64,000 nucleotides of DNA, from contig CP016211.1 of the NCBI GenBank assembly GCA_001931535.1, positions 2,818,501 through 2,882,500 of the forward strand, in the 5' to 3' direction. The position numbers and the translations under genes were made by a program. The DNA is from Minicystis rosea. GTDB taxonomy: Bacteria; Myxococcota_A; Polyangia; Polyangiales; Polyangiaceae. Below the pieces are notes generated by a model. The model ran no database searches and was not told where the DNA came from. It saw nothing but the letters and a program-made list of their open reading frames with translations. Position 1 is the stretch's first letter, and each line of letters starts with the position of its first letter. Positions 32,430 through 42,062 of this stretch are shown piece after piece.

Positions 32430-33875
32430 TCAGTACTTGCAGCTCGACGCGGCGAGGAGCGCGGCGAGGCGAGCCTTGATGACCTGGAACTCCTTCACGG
32501 CCAGATCGAGCTCGGCGGCGCGGGCTTTCTGCGCGGTGTCGACGAGATCGAAGCTCGTGCCGGTGCCCACCTCGTAGGCGCGCTGCGCGAGGCGCGCGGA
32601 CTCGCGGGCGACGTCGCGCGACTGCTCGGAGACCTGCCGCGACTGCTCCGCGACGGACACCGATCGCAGCGCCTGGGCGACGTCGATGTTGGCGCTGCGG
32701 ATGGTGGCCTCGAACTTGAGCTTGGCCTCCTCCGCGTTGGCGCGCGCGATCTTCAAGGTGCCGTAGCGCGCGCCGCCCTCCCAGAGCGGGATGTTGAGGA
32801 GCGCTTGCAACGACCACGTGGCCGGGCCCTGGGTGACGTTCGACGTCTGGTTGGCGACGGCGAGCGTGGTGGAGAGCGTCGCCGTCGGCGAGAAGGCGAG
32901 CCACGCGTCGGTGATGCCGCGCTTCGCGATCTCGATGTCGTTCTTGGCCTGTTGGATGTCGGGGCGTTCATCGAGCTTTCCGGCCGCGCAGATGTTGTGC
33001 ACGGCGGCCTCGATCTCGTTGAGCGAGATGGTGTTCGGCACGCCGTAGGACTCGTGGAAACCCAGCGCCAGGCCGAGCGCTTCGCGCGATTGGCGGAGCG
33101 ACTCGTCGCCCGTCACCAGCGTCCCGCGCGTGGTCGACGCGTCCTGCTCGGCGCGGAGCACGTCGAGCTGCGTGCCGTCACCGAGGCGGAACTTGCGCTT
33201 CGTGAGGTCGAGGCGCTCGAGCGAGCTGCGCAGGCTGACGCGGTTGATCTCGGCGACGCGCTCGGCGGTGAAGACCGCGACGATGGCGTTGGCCACGCCG
33301 ACGAGCACCGTGCGGCGCTTGTCTTCGGCGGTGAGCTTCGCCGAGGAGACGCTCATCTCCGCCGTCTTGATGTTGTACCAGGCGCGCGGCGCGAGGATCG
33401 GGATCGAGGCCGTGAGCTGGCCCTGGACCGCCGTACGATTGACGAATGCCGAGAAGGCCGGCGCAGGATCGTAGAGGATTTGGTGCGTGACGGTGCCCGT
33501 CGCGTTGATGGTGGGCAGCGCCGCCGCGAGGGCCTGGCGCGCCACGCCTTCGGCCTTGAGGACCTCCTGCGTGGCGGTGGCGAGATCGATCGAGCGCGCG
33601 TTGATGATGTCGAGCGCCTCCTTCCACGAGTTGATCTGGTGCGCGGGCGCGGAGACCGGCGTGAGCAGCGGATCGTCGACCGCGATGGGCGCGGGCGGCG
33701 CGGCCTGCGACGGCGCGGCCGGTACCGGAGGCTGCGCGGGCGCGGCGGCTGCCGGCTTGGGCGCGGGCGCCTTGGGCGCGGGCGGCTTCGGTTGCGCGGC
33801 GGCGATGTTCGACACCAAGAGGAGCGCGGGGATCGCTGCTGCGATCCAACCGGACGACGGAGCGCGACGGAGCAT
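32430..33875 (-). CDS. TolC-like outer-membrane efflux protein
   Basis: 481 residues from the ATG at 33875; a TTG at 33911 is in frame. Signal peptide (about 8-27, ending NIAAAQ), then a Pro/Ala/Lys linker, then two OEP repeats of about 190 residues with long coiled-coil helices (AEMSVSSAKLTAEDKRR; AEQSRQVSEQSRDVA). Strands such as GQLTASIPIL and WSLQALLNIPLW should form the barrel. A Cys near the end (ASSCKY) is unusual. Part of an export complex whose pump genes are not nearby. Two matching palindromes lie upstream. Confidence 0.85.
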   Translation of the reverse strand: MLRRAPSSGWIAAAIPALLLVSNIAAAQPKPPAPKAPAPKPAAAAPAQPPVPAAPSQAAPPAPIAVDDPLLTPVSAPAHQINSWKEALDIINARSIDLATATQEVLKAEGVARQALAAALPTINATGTVTHQILYDPAPAFSAFVNRTAVQGQLTASIPILAPRAWYNIKTAEMSVSSAKLTAEDKRRTVLVGVANAIVAVFTAERVAEINRVSLRSSLERLDLTKRKFRLGDGTQLDVLRAEQDASTTRGTLVTGDESLRQSREALGLALGFHESYGVPNTISLNEIEAAVHNICAAGKLDERPDIQQAKNDIEIAKRGITDAWLAFSPTATLSTTLAVANQTSNVTQGPATWSLQALLNIPLWEGGARYGTLKIARANAEEAKLKFEATIRSANIDVAQALRSVSVAEQSRQVSEQSRDVARESARLAQRAYEVGTGTSFDLVDTAQKARAAELDLAVKEFQVIKARLAALLAASSCKY

Positions 33876-33948
33876 GGGCGATTCGATGGCCCTTCCGGAC
33901 AGGAAAGACAAGCCCCAACGGAAGATCGCGCGAAGGAAACACTTTCGG

Positions 33949-33989
33949 TGTCGCGATTCCAGACACGCGCGGTGTCCCGATTCAGGACA
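33949..33989. promoter_or_regulatory. Twin 17-bp palindromes upstream of the TolC-like gene
   Basis: TGTCGCGATTCCAGACA (33949-33965) and TGTCCCGATTCAGGACA (33973-33989) share the core TGTC-S-CGATTC-MR-GACA, and each has TGTC/GACA arms. They are 24 bp apart, start to start, about two helical turns, and lie 75-115 bp upstream of the ATG at 33875. This is the layout expected of a cooperative repressor site. Confidence 0.55.
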
Positions 33990-34267
33990 AGAAAGCGGCC
34001 TGCTGGGGCCTTCTCGCCGGGCGCGCGCTCACCAAATCGAATCGGAGCGATGCACACGCTTCGCGGCGCGCACGCCGATCACGCGAGGAATCCGGCCTCG
34101 AACGCGCGTCGGCGAGCGATGATGCGAGCCCCGCCACGCGCGCGGGGCTTCGAGCGCAGTCGAACTCGGTGCGACGATGGCTTGCGTGGGTGCTCGCGAT
34201 GTGAAGTTGCGCGGCACGCCGTCGTGCGAGCGTGCTTGTGCGGGACGCTCGCGACGCGCGTTCTCCA

Positions 34268-35017
34268 TCAGTCGCCGACGCTGCGCTTCTCGGTGGCGCG
34301 ACGGCGCTTCGGCTTCTTGGTGCCGCCGGCCGGCGGATCGCCTTCGGCCGGCGAGGTGCCTTGCACGCCCGTGCCCGAGGCGCGCGGCTCCGGCGCATCG
34401 CGCTCGCTGCGCTTCGGCCAGCGTGCGGGCGCGCCGGCTTCGAGCCAGCGCCACAACGCCATTTGATCGGCCGTGGCGCCGCGGCGGATGGCGCGCTTGA
34501 GCACGCGCTTCGCCTGCGCGACGCGACCGCAGCGCGCCAGCGCATGGGCGTAGCTCGCCGCGATGTCGGCCTCGGTGGGCTGCGCCGCAGTGGCGCGCTC
34601 GAGCAACGGCAACGCCTCCACGGGACGGTCGAGCGCCACGTCGTAGAGGTGACCGAGGTTGTGCGCGTACCACGGGTTGTCGGGCGCGAGCGCGAGGGCG
34701 CGCTCGTACGCGCGCGCCGCATAGCGGTGATGACCGAGGAGCGATTGCGAGAGACCGAGGACGGCCCAAGCGCCGTCGTCCTCGGGACGGTGCGCGATCA
34801 CCCGGCGCGCGAAGAGCGCGGCGCGCCAAGGGTCGTGCTCCACGCCGATCTCGGCGAGGTGGCGGTGCGCGAAGATCCACGCGTCGCTCTCGGGCGCGGC
34901 AGCACGTGCGAGGCGGGCGAGCAGGGGGAGGACATCCTCCGCGTCGAGGTGATCGCGAAGCGCGCGCTCGACGTCACGTCGGAGCCGCTCGATCTCACCG
35001 GGGGCGCTTCGAGGCAT
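34268..35017 (-). CDS. TPR-repeat protein
   Basis: 249 residues. Three TPR-like units (WAVLGLSQSLLGHHRYAARAYERALALAP split around about 85-115, WYAHNLGHLYDVALDRPVEALPLLERA at about 118-145, and IAASYAHALARCGRVAQAKRVL at about 152-173). A basic C-terminal tail (KKPKRRRATEK) follows a Pro/Gly stretch. Cytoplasmic scaffold, partners unknown. It is 248 bp downstream of the helicase stop and probably a separate unit because of the hairpin at 35204. Confidence 0.8.
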   Translation of the reverse strand: MPRSAPGEIERLRRDVERALRDHLDAEDVLPLLARLARAAAPESDAWIFAHRHLAEIGVEHDPWRAALFARRVIAHRPEDDGAWAVLGLSQSLLGHHRYAARAYERALALAPDNPWYAHNLGHLYDVALDRPVEALPLLERATAAQPTEADIAASYAHALARCGRVAQAKRVLKRAIRRGATADQMALWRWLEAGAPARWPKRSERDAPEPRASGTGVQGTSPAEGDPPAGGTKKPKRRRATEKRSVGD

Positions 35018-35203
35018 GGCTTCCGTGATACGACCTTGCGGCGAGCTTGGCTAGGTGGAGAGCTTCCCTACCTGCCGCGAGGACGCCGCCGTCCACACGC
35101 TCCGGGCACGACACCACACCTCTCCGCCGATCCGATCGCTCCGCGCGCACCGCGATTCACGCACCTACCGGGAGTCGGGTAGCCTCCCTGGTATGCGCGC
35201 AGT

Positions 35204-35241
35204 GCACCTTCGGCGCGACCGATTGGTTACGCCGAAGGTGC
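35204..35241 (-). terminator. Hairpin after the helicase gene
   Basis: GCACCTTCGGCG and CGCCGAAGGTGC are a perfect 12-bp stem around a 14-base loop, 25 bp after the helicase stop at 35266. No T tract, but the stem is the strongest in this gap. Confidence 0.6.
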
Positions 35242-35265
35242 TCGCGATGCTCGTCGGCTCGCGTG

Positions 35266-37977
35266 TCAGCCCACGCCGCCGGTGCGGCCCGTCGGTGCTG
35301 CATCGCTCGCGTCGTCGTCGGTCGGCGCTTCGGGCGCAGGTGCGGCGGTGGCTGCGTCCGTGGTCGCTGCGTCCGTGACGGCCGCTGCTTCGGTCGACGC
35401 CGCGCTGCTCTCCTCGGTGCTCGGACGCGGCGCATCCACGGACGCCTCGCCTTCGCTGCCGCGCTCGCGTGCCTGCTCGGCGCTGGCGACCTTGCCGGCG
35501 ATCGTCGCGCCGGTGAGCGCGGCGAGGGCCGTCGCGAGATCCTCGCGCCGCACGCTCACGAAGGCGTTGCGCTCGCGCACGCGGATGCGACGCACGTTGG
35601 CCTTGTCGAGCCCGGCGCGCTCCGTGAGGATCCGCTGAAAATCAGCGGCCCGCGCGCCCTCGCGACGGCCGATGTTCACGTAGATCTCGGCGAGGTCCAC
35701 GTCGCCCTCCGCGCTCGGCGCGGCCTCCGTCGCGGGCGTGGGCTCGCTGATGATGGGCGCGTTGGCTTCGGGCGCGGGACGCGGCTCGGCGTGCCGGCGA
35801 CGTCCGCGCGCTTCGCGCTCGCTGCCGAGGATGGGCTCGTCGTCGCCCTCTTCCTCCGGCGGTTGCCAAGTGGTGAAATCCGCGTGGCGCGTGGGCACCG
35901 CGCTCGGATCGCCCTCGTGCGTCCCCTGAGCCGCGGACACCGGCACGTGCTCCTCACGACCGCGACCGCGACGCTCGCCGCGGTCCCGTCCACGGCCACG
36001 CGGCCCACGCTCGTTCTCTACGCGCTGGCCGCCCTCGGCGCGCTGACCACGCTCACCGCGATCGCCCTCGGCGCGCTGACCACGCTCACCGCGATCGCCC
36101 TCGGCGCGCTGACCGCGCTCACCACGCTCACCGCGATCGCTCTCGGCGCGCTGACCGCGCTCACCGCGCTCACCCTCGGCGCGCTGACCGCGCTCACCGC
36201 GCTCACCCTCGGCGCGCTGACCGCGCTCACCGCGCTCACCCTCGGCGCGCTGACCGCGCTCGCCTTCGAAGCGTTGGCCGCGCTCGCCTTCACCGCGTTG
36301 ACCGCGCTCGCTCTCGAAGCGAGAGCCCTCGCTGCGCTGACCACGCTCACCTTCGTTGCGATGCGACTCGTGGCCGCGACCGCGGCGCTCGCCTCGATCG
36401 TCGCGGCCGTGCTCGCGTCGCTCGTGCTCGGCACGCGCGGGGCGCTCGTCGGTGCGCGCTTCCGCAGCGATGGGCGCGGCCTGCGCGCCGGGCGTGGTGG
36501 TGGGGGCTTCCTCCGGCTTCGGCGCGCGCGGCGTCTCGGTGCGCGCGGGCTTCGGAGCAGCAGGCTTGGGCGGCACCCGCGTGGCCTTGCGGGCCGCGGT
36601 CGCTTCGCGCTGCGCGTCGGGGCGGGCGCCGAGGTGATCGCGGAGCAGCCCCGCGACGATGGCCTCGCCGTTCTCGTGCGTGAGCAGGCGGCGCGCCAGC
36701 GCCAAGTCGTCCGCGTGCACCGGGATTGCCGTGAACGCCTCCGCCAACATGGACACGAGGTCCGCCTCGGAGCGGGTCTTGAGCTCGCCCTCGCTGGGGA
36801 TCTGCTTCTCGATCGGCCTGATTTTGTAGGTCAGGCGCAGCAGATAGAGGCCGCCGACGTCGTGCGGGGTGATGAGCGAGATGCCGGTGCCCGTGCGGCC
36901 GGCGCGGCCCGTGCGACCGGTACGGTGCACGTAGCTCTCGGCGTCCTGCGGGAAGTCGTAGTTGATGACGTGGGTCAGGTGCGAGATGTCGATGCCGCGG
37001 GCCGCCACGTCGGTTGCGACGAGGAAGCGGAGGCGGCCCTCACGGGTCTTCGCCATCACGCGCTCGCGATCGGACTGCGGGAGATCGCCGTTGAGCCAGT
37101 CGGCGTCGTAGCCCTGGCGCGTGAGGGCTTGAGCGACGCGCTCGGTCTCGTCCTTCGTGTTGCAGAAGACGACCGCGCCCTCCGGGTTCTCGACCTCGAT
37201 GACCCGAATCAGCGCGCCCAGCTTGTCGCCGGCGACGAAGTACACGAAGTGCTCGATGGAGAGCGCGCCCACGTGATCGCCCGAGAGCGTCACGTACTCG
37301 GGCTTGCGGAGCTTCTTCGCCATCCGCTCGATGTCGGGCGGGAGCGTCGCGGAGAAGAGCAGCGTCTGCCGCTCCTTCGGGAGGCTGTCGAGGATCGCCG
37401 TGACCTCGCGCTCGAAGCCCATCGAGAGCATCTCGTCGGCTTCGTCGAGCACCAAGAGGCGGATGTGCTTCGGATCGAGCGTCCCGCGGCGGAGGTGATC
37501 GAGCACGCGGCCGGGCGTGCCCACGATGACCTGCGCGCCGTCGGCGATCTGATCGATCTGCCGCTGCATGGGCGCGCCGCCGTAGATGGCGGCGACCTTG
37601 ATGTTCTTGCGCTTGCCGAGCCGCTCGATCTCGTTCGTCACCTGCAAGGCCAGCTCGCGCGTCGGGCAGAGCGCGAGGACCTGCACCTGCGCCATCGACT
37701 TGCGCACGAGATGGTCGACGATGGGCAGGCCGAAGGCAGCCGTCTTGCCCGTGCCGGTGCGCGCTTGCACGACGGCGTCGTTGCCGCGCGTGGCCGGCTC
37801 CCACACGGCGAGCTGCACCGGCGTGGGGTGCGTGTAGCCGATCTCGGCGAGCGTCTCGCGCAGCTCGCGCGACAGGGGAAGGACTTCGAAGGTGGCGGCC
37901 GACCGGGACGGCGGGCCGGCATCGGCGGCGGGAGGAGCGGCCGGGGAAGCGGTGGGGGAAGGCGTGATGTCCGTCAT
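35266..37977 (-). CDS. DEAD-box RNA helicase with long repeat tail and DbpA-like RNA-binding domain
   Basis: 903 residues, about 450 more than a minimal DEAD-box enzyme. Core: Q motif (about 40-55), ARTGTGKT (about 68-75), PTRELA (about 105), VLDEADEMLS (about 181), SAT (about 214), HRTGRTGRAGR (about 350). Residues about 480-730 are a Pro/Ala/Arg/Glu region with a block of GERGQRAE repeats. A DbpA/CsdA-type RNA-binding domain starts at VDLAEIYVNIG (about 758) and is followed by a Ser/Ala/Thr tail. Role in RNA remodelling or ribosome assembly, perhaps cold response. The + strand shadow of the repeat makes a long false frame. Confidence 0.93.
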   Translation of the reverse strand: MTDITPSPTASPAAPPAADAGPPSRSAATFEVLPLSRELRETLAEIGYTHPTPVQLAVWEPATRGNDAVVQARTGTGKTAAFGLPIVDHLVRKSMAQVQVLALCPTRELALQVTNEIERLGKRKNIKVAAIYGGAPMQRQIDQIADGAQVIVGTPGRVLDHLRRGTLDPKHIRLLVLDEADEMLSMGFEREVTAILDSLPKERQTLLFSATLPPDIERMAKKLRKPEYVTLSGDHVGALSIEHFVYFVAGDKLGALIRVIEVENPEGAVVFCNTKDETERVAQALTRQGYDADWLNGDLPQSDRERVMAKTREGRLRFLVATDVAARGIDISHLTHVINYDFPQDAESYVHRTGRTGRAGRTGTGISLITPHDVGGLYLLRLTYKIRPIEKQIPSEGELKTRSEADLVSMLAEAFTAIPVHADDLALARRLLTHENGEAIVAGLLRDHLGARPDAQREATAARKATRVPPKPAAPKPARTETPRAPKPEEAPTTTPGAQAAPIAAEARTDERPARAEHERREHGRDDRGERRGRGHESHRNEGERGQRSEGSRFESERGQRGEGERGQRFEGERGQRAEGERGERGQRAEGERGERGQRAEGERGERGQRAESDRGERGERGQRAEGDRGERGQRAEGDRGERGQRAEGGQRVENERGPRGRGRDRGERRGRGREEHVPVSAAQGTHEGDPSAVPTRHADFTTWQPPEEEGDDEPILGSEREARGRRRHAEPRPAPEANAPIISEPTPATEAAPSAEGDVDLAEIYVNIGRREGARAADFQRILTERAGLDKANVRRIRVRERNAFVSVRREDLATALAALTGATIAGKVASAEQARERGSEGEASVDAPRPSTEESSAASTEAAAVTDAATTDAATAAPAPEAPTDDDASDAAPTGRTGGVG
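36020..36330. repeat. Tandem repeats inside the helicase gene
   Basis: Units of 24-33 bp reading GERGQRAE, GDRGERGQRAE and GERGERGQRAE, about ten imperfect copies coding for residues about 550-650 of the helicase. Arg/Glu/Gly-rich and probably disordered and RNA-binding. The repeat is in the protein-coding frame, so it is not a CRISPR array. Confidence 0.8.
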
Positions 37978-38038
37978 CGTGGGATCTCTGTGGGGCGAAT
38001 CAGGTCGGCCGCAGGTTCAGCTCGTGGGTGCGGACCCG

Positions 38039-38596
38039 TCAGGGGACCGGGGTTTTGGGGCCGTTTTCAGCCCCATCGTGGTTGGGGCTCCGGACGGTCG
38101 CGCTGGAGGTGGGGGGCGTCAGGCCGCTTCGGCCGCCGAGCTCACCGTCGACGATGGCCTGCACGCGCCGGCGAAGCGGAGCAAGCTCTCCGGCCTCGCG
38201 CCGCACGGCATGCTCCTCCGCATAGCGGAGCCGCTCGATGGCGTCGAGGGCGCCCTCGTCCTTCGCCGAGCCGCGGCAGAGCGAGGCCACTCCATCGCGG
38301 TACGTCCACTCGGGCTGGAGCGCGGCCCGGAAGCCGGCGAGGGCGGCGTTCTCCCCGGCCTCGGTGTGGGCCGCCTCGTCGCGGGCCCGGACCACGGCGC
38401 CGTGAAGCGCGTGCAGCCCTTCGTGGCAGCTCGCGTACGGGGCCTTCGGGGAAGGGGCGAAGAACACCTGCCACGTGATCTCGACGCCGGCCGCGAGGCT
38501 GACCCCCACCACGACGGCCCAGTAGACGATGGCACCGATGCGCCGCCCGAGGGCGCGTGGAGAACGACGAGGTTGTTGAGGCTCCGTTTCGGCCAT
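38039..38596 (-). CDS. Single-pass membrane protein of unknown function
   Basis: 185 residues. ATG at 38596; a basic N-terminus (PRRSPRALGRR) precedes one transmembrane segment (about 21-41), then an extracytoplasmic domain with two Cys and several His residues (ASCHEGLHALHG at about 56-67). The C-terminal 40 residues are Pro/Gly/Ser-rich. Overlaps no other gene; it is divergent from the outer-membrane protein at 38668. No family recognised. Confidence 0.65.
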   Translation of the reverse strand: MAETEPQQPRRSPRALGRRIGAIVYWAVVVGVSLAAGVEITWQVFFAPSPKAPYASCHEGLHALHGAVVRARDEAAHTEAGENAALAGFRAALQPEWTYRDGVASLCRGSAKDEGALDAIERLRYAEEHAVRREAGELAPLRRRVQAIVDGELGGRSGLTPPTSSATVRSPNHDGAENGPKTPVP

Positions 38597-38667
38597 GCGA
38601 GCCCGGGGTCCTTACGCCACCGGTGTGCGGAGTGCTATCACCGACCGGCGAGCGCGACGACGGCGGA

Positions 38668-40140
38668 ATGGGACGGCAGCGCATTTCGGCATTGGGGATG
38701 GGGGCGGCCGGCGCCCTGGCTGCGGCGCTCTTCGCCCGTCCGGTCTCCGCGCAGGCGCTCAATAGCAACCGCTACTCGGTCGACGTCTTCCAGGGCCCCG
38801 TGCTCGCGCCCAGCGACGTCATCGGTATCGCCGGGGCCTACGCCGGCTATGCCGAAGGGATCGCCGGCATGGTCGCCAACGCCGCGGCCCCCGCGGTGCG
38901 CGAGGCGGAGAGCGTCTCCTGGGTGAGCTGGGACGTGTCGCCGTCGATCAGCATCCCGTTCAACATCTTCGGCAAGCGCGACGACTTCGACAACAGCGGC
39001 GCCACCGATCACGGGTACACCGATTTCATCTACGGCACGCTGGGCGCGCTCCTTCAGGTCGGCCCGGTCGGCTTCGGGGTCAACGCGGAGATCCAGCGCT
39101 ACGCCGTGGCCCCGGTGAAGGCCGGCGTGGCGCCGACCGACGTCATCCTCGGCAAGTACCACGCGCTCGTCGCGCTCCGCGTCCTCGGCGACCAGCTCAT
39201 GATCGGCGGCGGCGTACGCATGGCCACGCTCAGCCTCACGCCCCACGACGATCGAGAGACCAACCTCACCATGATCGGCGCGGCGCCCGAGATCGGCGTG
39301 CTGTTTCGGCCCGATTGGCAGTCGTTTCGCGTGGGCGCGACCGTTCGCTTGCCCGTGCACGGCGGCGAGCTCATCGGCAAGACCGCGAAGCGCTCCGACG
39401 GCGTGAAGACGGCCGCCGGCTTGGTATTGCCGCGGGACGTGGTGCTCCCGTGGGAGGTCGAGCTCGGCGTCGCGGTGCAGGTCGGCCCGCGCCCGATCAA
39501 CCCCGAGTGGGTCGATCCCCACGTGCAGGAGGCTTCGCTCCGCGCCTCGTTCTTGATGAAACAACAGGAGCGCTACGGTCGCTACGTGAGCGAGCTCGCG
39601 GCCATCCCCGACGCGAGCGCGCGCGAAGCCCGCCGGCGCGAGATCGATGCTGAAGAGGCCGTGCGCCGGAAGCAGGAAGAAGCCGACGAAAAGCGCCTTG
39701 CCAAGGACCTCGAGAACGATCGCCGGGCCCGCGCGTGGAACTGGCCGCGCGCGCATCTCCTGCTCACGGCGGAGCTGCTCATGACCGGCGCGGTCGCCGA
39801 CGGCGTGAGCCTCGCGCGCTTCCTCGGCCAGCGAAACCAGGACGCCGGCGACACGTCGGTGATCGGAACCTCGGGCGCGAAGGTGAGCTTCTCGCCGCGC
39901 GTCGGCGTGGAGACGGAGCCGATCCCCGGCCGCATGCACACCCGCGCCGGCACCTATTTCGAGCCCAGCCGCCTCGGCTCCCGCGTCGGCCGCCAGCACT
40001 TCACCTTCGGCCTCGACGTGCGCCTCTTCACCACGACCTTCTGGGGGCTCGTGCCACCGACGACCTTCAAAGCACAGACGTACGCCGACTTCTCACCGCG
40101 CTACCAGAGCGTGAGCGTCGGCCTCGGCGTCTGGCATTGA
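38668..40140 (+). CDS. Outer-membrane beta-barrel-type protein
   Basis: 490 residues. A signal peptide (about 8-29) ends in FARPVSAQA. The rest alternates Gly/aromatic beta strands, such as VGFGVNAEIQRYAV, LMIGGGVRMATL and FRVGATVRLPV; a charged coiled-coil insertion lies at about 300-355 (REIDAEEAVRRKQEEADEKR). The protein ends VSVGLGVWH, with an aromatic-rich last strand. ATG at 38668 has a weak ribosome binding site; 38698 is an alternative. Function unknown; transport or lipid-handling is possible. Confidence 0.75.
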   Translation: MGRQRISALGMGAAGALAAALFARPVSAQALNSNRYSVDVFQGPVLAPSDVIGIAGAYAGYAEGIAGMVANAAAPAVREAESVSWVSWDVSPSISIPFNIFGKRDDFDNSGATDHGYTDFIYGTLGALLQVGPVGFGVNAEIQRYAVAPVKAGVAPTDVILGKYHALVALRVLGDQLMIGGGVRMATLSLTPHDDRETNLTMIGAAPEIGVLFRPDWQSFRVGATVRLPVHGGELIGKTAKRSDGVKTAAGLVLPRDVVLPWEVELGVAVQVGPRPINPEWVDPHVQEASLRASFLMKQQERYGRYVSELAAIPDASAREARRREIDAEEAVRRKQEEADEKRLAKDLENDRRARAWNWPRAHLLLTAELLMTGAVADGVSLARFLGQRNQDAGDTSVIGTSGAKVSFSPRVGVETEPIPGRMHTRAGTYFEPSRLGSRVGRQHFTFGLDVRLFTTTFWGLVPPTTFKAQTYADFSPRYQSVSVGLGVWH

Positions 40141-40518
40141 GACCGTCCGATGATGGTGCGTGCGCGGACACACGTCGCGGCCAATTCGTTTGAGCTCAAA
40201 CCAATCAACACGAGCCTTCACCGGGGCGCCGTTCTCGGACGTGAGCCTCGGCGCTCACGCGCGCATTCGCGATGATGCATGAACGCGGGCGCCCGACGCG
40301 TCGCGTGTGCGTCGAAATCTTGCGCAGCGAGCCCGGTGTTTCGGCGTTTGACGGTCCCGATGCCAACGCGTCAGCGGGCGATACAGATCGGGCGCGAGCC
40401 TCGAGCATTCGCCGTCGTTTCGCGTGATCGCGACGATGGCCTGACCGTTGCTGATGCGGTCTCGCACGACGATGGCTCGGAACATCGTCTCGACATCGAG
40501 AAAGGACGGGATCGAATC
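40141..40518. other. Intergenic region (378 bp)
   Basis: Upstream of the small lipoprotein gene. It probably contains that gene's promoter; no specific element can be named. Confidence 0.4.
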
Positions 40519-40851
40519 ATGAAGCGCTACGCCAGCCTGCTTGGGATCGCGGTGATGATGTTCGGCGTGCTCGGGGCCACGGGCTGCAAAGCGCCGATGG
40601 ACGACGGCGCCGCGGACGACGGGACGGCAAGCGCGGCGCCGGCGGACGGTCCGGCCGCGGACGGCGACGACGGGGAAGGCGAGACGGAGACCGCGGCCTA
40701 CGGCCGGCATCACAAGCGCGACGCGTGGGCCCGCCGTCACGGTCGGGAGCGTCGTGAAGAGCGCCGCGAGCGTCGCCGGGAGCGCCGAGAATGGCGGCGC
40801 GAGCATCGCGATCACGATCGTCCGGGCGAGCAGGGCTTCCCGTATCGCTGA
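40519..40851 (+). CDS. Small lipoprotein with Arg/Glu-rich tail
   Basis: 110 residues. ATG at 40519, AAGGACGGG about 10 nt before. Signal peptide with lipobox GATGCK (Cys about 23), an acidic Asp/Ala/Gly linker, then a C-terminal block of Arg/Glu/His repeats (RREERRERRRERREWRR, about 78-96). The high positive charge suggests binding to peptidoglycan, RNA or LPS. It is convergent with the TPR gene at 41038. Confidence 0.7.
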   Translation: MKRYASLLGIAVMMFGVLGATGCKAPMDDGAADDGTASAAPADGPAADGDDGEGETETAAYGRHHKRDAWARRHGRERREERRERRRERREWRREHRDHDRPGEQGFPYR

Positions 40852-40962
40852 GCCGCACGAGCTGGACGAGCTGCCGCGCCGCTAGCGTCGCGGCTCGACG
40901 GGCATCGTCAAACGATGATGCCCATCGCATCGAAGCTGGGTGTGGGATCGAAGAGAATGCCG

Positions 40963-40994
40963 CGCGGGAGCCGTCACTGCTTTCGGCTCCCGCG
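40963..40994. terminator. Bidirectional hairpin between convergent genes
   Basis: CGCGGGAGCCG and CGGCTCCCGCG are perfect 11-bp arms with a 10-base loop, between the stops at 40851 (+) and 41038 (-). Confidence 0.7.
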
Positions 40995-41037
40995 GGCGTC
41001 GCTCACGGCGGGCACGCGATGGCGTGCCCCGCGCGCT

Positions 41038-42062
41038 TCAGTTGAGCTCTTTGTCGGTCCGCTCGGCCTGCTCGGCTTCGAGGAACGTGGCGGTGATCTC
41101 GCGCTCCAGCGCGAGCATGATCTCCCGCTCGATCCCTTCGAAGTTCCCCGCGAGGCGCGCCACGTTGAGCGCGTACACGAAGAGGCGGCCGCACGGCCTT
41201 CCATCGCTCGGATCGCGTACGGCGCGCTCGCGATCCTCGCTGGCGAGGCCGTCGAGGAGCACGAGCGCGCGCGGGTCGACGCCCTCGGCCACGAGCTCCA
41301 TGCCGGGGGCGTCGGAAACGTAGATGTCCGCGCCCTCGACGTAGCGGCGCAGCACCGGATTGAGCGCGCCCGCGGCCTTCTCGGCCATCTGCTGGAACAC
41401 GTCGCGTCCCGGCGCCCACGGCGGCATCCCGAGCTCGAGATCGAGCTCGCGCGACTTGAGGAACGCCTGCGTCGCGCCGCGCACGTCACCGCGCTCGTCG
41501 CGGATCAAGCCGAGGTAGTACTGCGCCTCGGCGTGACGCGGATCCTTCACGACCGCTTCTTCGACGAGCTCGGCAGCCTTGTCGACGTGGCCGATCTCGT
41601 AGTGTGCGCGGCCGATGAGGAAGGCGTGGCTCGGGTTGTCGTACGGGCCCTTGGGGATGCGTCCGACGACCTGCGCCGCCTCTTCGGTGTCGCCCTTGCC
41701 GAGGAGCGCGTCGAACTTCAGCAGCAGCGCGTCGATGATCTCCTCGTCGACCTCCGCGAGCTCCAAAGCCTGATCACACATCTCGATGGCTTGGTCGAAC
41801 TCACCGAGCGGGTGGATGTAGACCTCGGCGGCGTTGAGCATCGCTTCGAGGTAGGTGTCGTCGAGCGCGATGGCTTGGCGATAGGCTTCGATCGCCTCCT
41901 CGCCGTCGCCTTCCATGGCGGCGACGAACCCGAGGAGGTTGTGCGCCTCGGGCGAGTTCGGGTCGAGCTCGAGGGCGCGACGGGCGGAGGCTTCGGCCCT
42001 CGCGAGTCGCCGCGTTGCACGAGGTCCCACCCCCGGTCGAGATGCGCGGAAAACTGATCCAT
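41038..42062 (-). CDS. TPR-repeat protein (frameshifted near the N-terminus)
   Basis: About 341 residues if repaired. The frame from 42030 (GTG) begins [15 protein letters not shown], but upstream in a different frame lies [19 protein letters not shown]; adding one base near 42006 gives ...[20 protein letters not shown], a complete TPR helix pair. The best start is then ATG 42062. About five TPR units cover residues 1-200 ([44 protein letters not shown]). The C-terminal part (about 210-330) looks like a metallopeptidase-like or MipZ-unrelated fold that I cannot name. Cytoplasmic. Confidence 0.7.

Noticed and set aside
36020..36330. Possible CRISPR-like array
   Set aside because: Units vary in length, have no unique spacers and code for a protein repeat in the helicase.
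35047..38478. Plus-strand open frame of over 1100 codons with Leu/Thr/Ala repeats
   Set aside because: Shadow of the helicase repeat tail; the real coding strand has DEAD-box motifs.
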